Below are positions 57,837 to 64,000 of a stretch of 64,000 nucleotides of DNA, piece by piece. A program made the position numbers and the translations under genes. The stretch's first letter is position 1, and each line of letters begins with the position of its first letter. Below the pieces are notes generated by a model that was not told the origin of the DNA, ran no database searches, and was given only the letters and a program-made list of their open reading frames with translations. The DNA comes from Arctopsyche grandis (taxonomy: Eukaryota; Arthropoda; Insecta; Trichoptera; Hydropsychidae): the NCBI RefSeq assembly GCF_051622035.1, contig NC_135365.1:24676001-24740000 (forward strand), written 5' to 3'.

Positions 57837-58202
57837 TCAATCTACACACCACCTGTTGAAAATCCCTGGTGTTATTCCAGTACAATATTGATAAATCAAC
57901 ACATTGTTTACTACGCGTTCGGCCAATTGAAGTAAACAGAGCAATCCGCCCAAACATTTCCCGTCTAATAATAGTACCGAAACTTCTACGAAGCGCTTTT
58001 CCGCACTACGCAAAATTTCCCACGGCTTTTCCGCGAATGATGGCGATTTTATTAATTGCGCGAGCTTTCGCGCAAAAGCTCCCAACAGTGAGTCAGTGAC
58101 GTGAATCAGCGCAACTCGCCAGCAAACTTTCCAGAATGTAATCCAACGTTTTGTGTGTTTACGAAATGGTAGAGCTTCTGGGAAGAGGTGTACAATGCAC
58201 AT
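57837..58202 (-). other. Unassigned 121-codon open frame in a GC-richer patch
   Basis: The minus frame (LLGAFARKLAQLIKSPSFA...) and the overlapping plus frame 57869-58099 are both open. Composition is less AT-rich than the surroundings. I recognise no family and cannot tell which strand, if either, codes. Confidence 0.2.
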
Positions 58203-59573
58203 GATCTCATCCTTGGTGTCTGCCCACGCGTCCCTTCTGGAATTCGAAAGCCCTTGAACCCATAGTCAGGTCGTCCTGGGTTGGGTAAGACTAACGTTAC
58301 GCAATGGTGCGAAAATGCATCGTTGCATTCGAAGCACGCTCCTAAGATCTTAGCTGGAGATATGGAAAGCTCTCGAGGATGTTAAGTGGTTGTTATATCA
58401 CCGCCACGTTCTCATGCTGATCTTCATCTCTATTTTTACTACGTGCTTTACCGTGTTGTTAGCAATTCAGTCGTTTCTAGTCAAGCAGTTAAGCTGTGAG
58501 GATAGTGGAAGGTTAATGACTATGCGTTTCGACCGGAAATTCGTGGCATTGTAAAGCGAATCCGATATAACTTTACATAAATGGAAGATCATCTTCTATT
58601 TTTACAATATTAGGGTCGGATTGTGCACATACATACGTATTGAGTTTCAAAATTTAGGACTACTACGCAACAGATGATGCAATATGTTGAAGTATTACAT
58701 TTGAAATTATTAGGTGTTTTCTTAGAAATCTATCGTATCTTTAGTGAAGTTTTTATTTTGGATAAAAAGGAGATAACTTTTTGGTATGTGTTAGATAAAG
58801 AAGTAAAAATTAAGATAAAACATAAGCTTCTCGCTGAAGGAGTAAATGTAATCTTACTTCAACAATCAACAATCTTCAAGTCTAATTCTTCATGATTAGA
58901 TCTTGTTTGCGAAAATTTCAGCAAGTATGTATGTATGTATATGCATATTTTTAGATTTAGAAGAGTTGTCCAGCTTGCTGAAGATTTGCTTCTTCTTCTA
59001 CATGGTTGTTCTCTTCATATTACCAATCAAAATAGTCCAACAAGACTACCTTTTTTACTTTATTTCTCTTTGAGTTAGGATTACTTAAGTGATGCGACAG
59101 AATCATTTATGTAGATATGTATGATTTCCAAAAACTTGGAATATTCAACTCAGGCATAGTCATTATTTTTCTGAGGATAGAAGTGTTGATTAAATTTCTG
59201 CATTGAAGGTTTAATCATCAGTTCACGTTTATGCAAAAAAAATGGAATGATTCTGTGCAAAATTATTCAATATACAGACACAAACGAACAGTCGATTCCA
59301 TAAATGAAAGCTTAAACATATATAAAATCTAATCAATGTGGTAAGCACAATAATAAGACACAAAAAAGTATGTATGCTTGAATTGTTCACGAAAGTTTCA
59401 ACTCGATTTTAGATGTGAAACTTTACAACAATGATATAAAGTTTCAGTCTGCTTGGAAGCTTATTTACATATGTGGAGATATTGAAGCATGAATTTGTTG
59501 TATCTTTAAACCCAAAACAAATTCAACTTGTGTAGTTACAGGAAGATACTCTTGAACTTATGTAGATGTTAGA

Positions 59574-59806
59574 GTTGAAGTGTATCTTCCAGTTGTAATA
59601 TATTTTGACTAGTTGGTATGTATTCCATCTAACCCGGTACCAACTACCGTAATAGTTGAAGTGTATTTTCAGTTGTAATACATATATTTTGACTAGTTGG
59701 AATATACTCCGTCTAACCCACGTAAGTTGATTCATATTGCGAGTTACATTCCAACTGGTCAAAATATATTACAACTGAAAATACAATTCAACTATAAGTT
59801 GGTACC
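59574..59806. repeat. Three related units, two direct and one inverted
   Basis: TTGAAGTGTAT(C/T)TTC(C)AGTTG and TTTTGACTAGTTGG occur at 59574-59641 and 59652-59703. An inverted copy (CCAACTGGTCAAAATATA, AACTTATAGTTGAAT reversed) lies at 59749-59806. The outer GGTACCAACT pairs with AGTTGGTACC. Confidence 0.8.
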
Positions 59807-59989
59807 AGGTTAGATGGAGAGGTTAGGTTTTCGTGAAAACGTCACTCGACTAGTAAATTGAGTTGGAAGGTCACATTTTTGTTTTGAACACATTCTTAGA
59901 GCTATCATAATATGATAATCATTACCTTTATTCGTAATACTTACGCATTATTGAATCCTATAGTATTTGTATTTGAATATGAATGACCT

Positions 59990-60096
59990 AAAACGCCAGT
60001 TGATATTTATATTTATTTGTATACAATCATAACATCATAATAATAATAACCTGTTATATCTTGATATTTATAATTGATAAAATCAACTGCTGGCGT
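59990..60096. repeat. Imperfect hairpin, about 107 bp
   Basis: AACGCCAGTTGAT at the left end pairs with ATCAACTGCTGGCGTT at the right, with an AT-rich middle that also pairs partly. A small MITE or a hairpin RNA could look like this. Low information. Confidence 0.45.
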
Positions 60097-60238
60097 TGCT
60101 CAACAACCACTCAACCAGTTTAGCACAGTTTACTTTTAAGAGGTCAATTTCACCAGAAACCCGGTTGAGCATATATGTATATCACTCTAGATATTGGAGA
60201 CGTTGTCAAAATATTTGTGCGAGCCACAGGAGGAGAAA

Positions 60239-60280
60239 ACAAACCACGATTACCCAGGTCCCTGGGTAATCGTGGTTTGT
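60239..60280. repeat. 42-bp near-perfect palindrome (20-bp arms, 2-bp centre)
   Basis: ACAAACCACGATTACCCAGG (60239-60258), TC, then CCTGGGTAATCGTGGTTTGT (60261-60280). Arms match at every position. It is not AT-biased like the local DNA. Confidence 0.95.
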
Positions 60281-60555
60281 ATTGTGTACTATCCCATTTA
60301 ATAGCTTAAAAATTTGCTTTCCCAGAAACATAACACGACGAGACTCCAATGAGTTGAAGCCTAACACCCCTAATAGGAATGAACTAGGATAATAATATAA
60401 GAATATATGTATGTACTTACATATGTACATAGGTTATCAATTGAGTATGGTCTGTCGTAAATTAAGGGCAGAAAGTTAATAAAGTTTAAGAAACAAAGAC
60501 ATCTCAGAGCTCAGACTATTTGGACACAAAACACATCTCAGGGCAGACGCGATCT

Positions 60556-60574
60556 CACACACACACACACACAC
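60556..60574. repeat. (CA)n microsatellite
   Basis: About nine CA dinucleotides. Confidence 0.9.
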
Positions 60575-61036
60575 AGACATACCCACATGAACACAAAAGG
60601 ATTTAAAACTCGCGTGCCGCACTGTACAAAGAATGCGCCAAAATCGCAGCCGGTTGAACAATGACCCAAAGAGCGCTCAAGGTGACCTGCAGGCCAATGC
60701 ATGGTTGCACCGACGAACGGCTATGCCCGTGCCGATGCTTTGTTTTGGAGTTGCTCTTCTTTCTTTTTTTATTTATTTAATCGCAAATGAAGCAAATTGA
60801 CGAGCGCGCACAAACACATCGCCACACACCCGAAGCTCGATCCGTCTGCTGAAACTGCACAAAGCGACCAGTTACGCACAAAAGAAACGACCTCAGGTTA
60901 AGGGTCAAGTCTCGAGTGTGCTCTCGAGCGCTTAAAATCCGATAGGATCAAATTTAACGGGCGTCGGGCGCAATCTGCGCGCGAATTCGGCGCGTCGCTA
61001 ATCTTTAATTTTCTCCGTTTCGAGAGCTTTTCGAAC

Positions 61037-61177
61037 ATGGCTACCATCGATTTTATGCAGTTCGTGTGCATGTCGATGGTGGGATTTATTTTGATCGAAA
61101 TCGTTTTGCGGTTATGGGGTGTAATCTTCGATTGTGTTCGGTGCGGTGGTGTTGCGTGCGGTTTCCGCATTGCTTGA
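61037..61177 (+). CDS. Candidate 46-aa transmembrane small ORF
   Basis: ATG in a favourable context (CGAACATGGC) opens MATIDFMQFVCMSMVGFILI, then EIVLRLWGVIFDCVRCGGVA and CGFRIA before TGA. Residues 9-31 form one hydrophobic segment flanked by charged or polar residues. It lies in a GC-richer patch (60830-61180) of the kind that surrounds 5' ends of insect genes, so it might be a micropeptide or the first exon of a longer gene. No family recognised. An opposite-strand frame (60898-61224) overlaps. Confidence 0.25.
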   Translation: MATIDFMQFVCMSMVGFILIEIVLRLWGVIFDCVRCGGVACGFRIA

Positions 61178-61399
61178 ACATACATATACAAGGAAGGGGG
61201 ACAAGTGGTCCGAAAATAAATCAAAACATGATTTGCAAAATTTTGGCAAGTCCGTACTGTTTCGCGTATGTATTTTTACACACATACAATGTTCGGCGTA
61301 TCATAAATTATCAATTCAAACGTTTAGACGAGTGGGGTGAACGCACCTACGTGCAATCGAACGAACTCTTCGTATTCGCGTTTGTTATTTGCAATAGTT

Positions 61400-63420
61400 G
61401 ATTTTGTTGTTTTTTTTCACATTTAAATCGGTGATTTGCAAAATGTTTAAATTATATGATAAAAAAATGTGTTATTGATATGTGGAATTTTATAATACTC
61501 ACTGACTTACACAATAATTCATAAATATGTATGTATATTCAAAAATTTTATTTACTGCTTTGTTTTCAAGAAGCCTTGAAGTGTACTTTTATTAAATTTT
61601 TAAATTACATTTACATATATTATATATAGATATTTATTATAATATAGTAAAAAAAAGTTGTAAAAATAATTAAAAAAAAAAAATAGAATTTTTTAGTCTA
61701 CGGTCAAAGCATACCATTATATTCAAAACTTATTCATAATATAGGGGGGGGAAGTTGGGGGTTAAATTTCCAGGGCCCGGACTACTTAAGGGGCCCCGTG
61801 TTGGGACGTTGGACAGATCGATATTGATATTTGATATTATTCTACATAAAAGTACACATATTTATTTAATTCTAAATGTTAATTATTTTTCGATCTACGC
61901 TTTCGTTTGTAGGTCTTATTTGAAAGAGTTTACTTTGTGGAACCATTTTTTCTCAGTGTTTCTCATCGCGATGATTGAACGAATTGCGATTCGGGACATT
62001 GGAATTCGCCGAATTTTCGCAAGGCACCACCCCTTAGCCACAACTGCAGAGAATTCGATGCACTTTTGTCTCGCTTTGAGGTCAGTAGTCGATGCATTTC
62101 GACGTACCACAAAACCTCGTGAGAGAGTCTCGTTTTTTGAGTGTCGTGTCGGGTTTCTCGAATGTTCACACAGCGATGAGCAAAAAAGAAAAACAAAAAA
62201 CAACTCAAGTTCTTTGTTGTCTCAGTTGGCCGTTACGTCAGTGACCTTCCAGCTCTTGAGGTAGGATTGTCGTCAAAAACCACAGAAGAAGTCCACTGAT
62301 TAGCATATTTCAATAGAAAAAAGAGGAACAAAAAAAAAACAACTAGAATTTCCTCCACAACCCACAGATTTCACTTTCGAAGAATATTTGTTGCCGCTCG
62401 ACTTTTGCACTGTCAGCAGTTGCATTCCTGTCTGCATCTGCTTTGCATATTCATTTTAGGATTCTAGATCGTCGTATCCAACGATGACCTGCCCTAAAGC
62501 GGTTCTGAGTCTCCCCCTGTCTGAACAAAACTGGTATCCAGTATCTCGAGGTCTTTTTCACATGGATTTTTTTGTCGGACCGATTGGCTGTGACAGAGTT
62601 GGGTCAGGTCATGGCTCGTATTTGCCCATCTAATCTAGTTGGGTTTTGTGCGATAATAATTAGATGATTAGTCGTTGTCAAGCACGATTACAAATGTTTG
62701 GTGCTGATAAGCAGCAAATGTGACCACTGACCTCTTTGAAAGTTACGGGATGTGCATGTAATCTTCAAGTGTTTAAATGCCCGTAGCTTCGAACCCTATA
62801 AATGTGATTTCAAAGGAGCTTCATAATAAAAGGGGCCAAGAATTTTATTTTTTGTTTTATTTTTATACATTTTCTTTGTATTGCCGTGTAAAAACGTATA
62901 TGTACATACATATGTATGTATAATATAATTTTACATACGAGCCGTTATATTTTTTCGACCATTGTGGCGCATTAGGGAAGAACTAATAAATAAATATAAT
63001 ATTTGAAAGTGGTAGAAGTTCAATTTTCAGTTCCAAAAACACTTTTCTTTTTGATTTCATTAACAAATTGTTATCACTTCTTTCAATTCTACACAAGTAT
63101 TTAAAGTTTTGCGACATATTTCTCGAAATAAAGAAACATAGACTTAATGGACGCCAATTTCAAATATAACGTCTCGTATATTGTAAAAAAATAACTAACG
63201 AAATATGTATTTATTTGGCAAAGCTTTCAGTTGACATGAAAAATTGAGATATAAAATAACAATTAGATTTTGTAACATTCGAAATATCTCTTTATTTATG
63301 AATAGTAAAGGCTACTTATTATAGACAATTTTCTTAAACCACATATGTATAGTGTGAAAATATGTGCCATAGCATAATTTTTTTTATGTGACTCAATAGC
63401 TTTTTATCTGCATATGTACT
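61400..63420. other. Stretch without a supported gene
   Basis: Contains a G-rich repeat piece at 61743-61800 and AT-rich DNA. The 169-codon open frame at 61755-62264 starts inside that repeat and has no recognisable domain. Confidence 0.3.
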
Positions 63421-63424
63421 AGTT

Positions 63425-63725
63425 GAACCCGGCATGAGTTGCAATGCCACAGTTACGCATGCAATTCCCGTTCCCGTTCCCGTCTCTGTTCCCATTTATC
63501 AGAAAAACGCAGGCGGCGAACAAATTTAAAATTATTCAATTGTATGTTTATTTTACCCCAACAACGAAGGTGGCGACGAGAAAACATTTGAATTTATTGC
63601 GTTGTAATGGCACTCATTCGCGGACATGCACACAATAACTCATGTAAATTTCAGGAACGGATACGTGACAGACAGACAAACAAAACAGATAAAAAGACGG
63701 TCAAACATTGATTTTTATATATGTA
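63425..63725 (+). repeat. Interspersed repeat related to 13895-14115
   Basis: TTGAACCCGGCATGAGTTGC, CCCGTTCCCGTTCCCG, GCGTTGTAATGGCA, CGGACATGCA and GACAGACAGACAAACAAA occur in nearly the same order as at 13895-14115, then a TATATATG tail. Likely the 3' part of a non-LTR element or a SINE-like derivative. Confidence 0.5.
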
Positions 63726-64000
63726 CATATATAGATATGTATGTACTATAAGTATTTACATTATACATATATGTATGTATAAAAAAAAATCATTGCCAAC
63801 AGTATGTTCCATAATAATTCGAGCAATCAGTTTAACACTATTATTTCAACGGCATTTAACGGTTAACCTTATCAAGCGGATAAACTTATATAAGCACAAA
63901 ATTTAGAATCAATTCCCATGCTGTCAACCGCCAACGAACAACTGTGGGGAGATAACGTACCATATTTTAAAGCTTTTGTGATAAATATGTTTTTTGTGGA

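Noticed and set aside
61755-62264. 169-codon plus frame
   Set aside because: Starts inside a G-rich interspersed repeat and shows no domain. Length alone is not enough.

Overview
The window is AT-rich animal nuclear DNA and looks insect. It has spliced genes with GT-AG introns, a vrille-type (insect NFIL3/E4BP4) circadian bZIP gene, an insulin-degrading enzyme gene with many short introns, and a dense mix of insect-type transposons (Jockey and RTE LINEs, Tc1, Merlin-like, TTAA-inserting MITEs, LTR remnants, a tRNA-derived SINE). There is no operon structure and no rRNA, bona fide tRNA gene or CRISPR array. I cannot name the species.

Left third (1-19.2 kb). An intact 19-exon insulin-degrading enzyme gene lies on the minus strand (13119 to 8591, 996 codons, exon phases consistent throughout). 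A tandem partial copy starts at 924 and runs off the left edge. Its first exon has lost its end and splice donor and has an in-frame stop, so it is probably a pseudogene or needs another first exon. The duplication includes upstream flank, so the two copies act as 'empty sites' for each other. They show that a SINE, a solo LTR and a roughly 3-kb LTR-flanked composite inserted after the duplication. The 1-8.3 kb and 13.7-17.7 kb stretches are nests of transposons. A four-exon GNAT-superfamily N-acyltransferase-like gene follows on the plus strand (18003-19154).

Middle (20-44 kb). vrille (22090-23313, minus) has its start ATG in an exon that begins just after a splice acceptor, so upstream exons must exist. 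About 20 kb without convincing genes lies upstream of it. Thirteen perfect CACGTG E-boxes occur between 25.2 and 31.0 kb, including one pair two bases apart. There are two TTACGTAA (VRI/PDP1-type) sites near 25.1 kb, a TATA/CRE core-promoter candidate at 29.8 kb, a four-fold alternating motif at 33.9 kb and a GC-rich, G-quadruplex-bearing island at 43.3-43.9 kb. This fits a clock gene with a large regulatory domain, activated by CLK/CYC and repressed by its own product. That is inference from family knowledge.

Right third (44-64 kb). No gene is confidently recognised. It holds a second solo LTR, several MITEs (including a TTAA-flanked family with two full copies and one fragment), a degenerate tandem-repeat field at 52.8-54.1 kb, an unexplained GCGYCGCAG motif spaced about 105-160 bp apart at 57.1-57.7 kb, a 42-bp near-perfect palindrome at 60.2 kb, and a 46-codon transmembrane-like small ORF at 61.0 kb.
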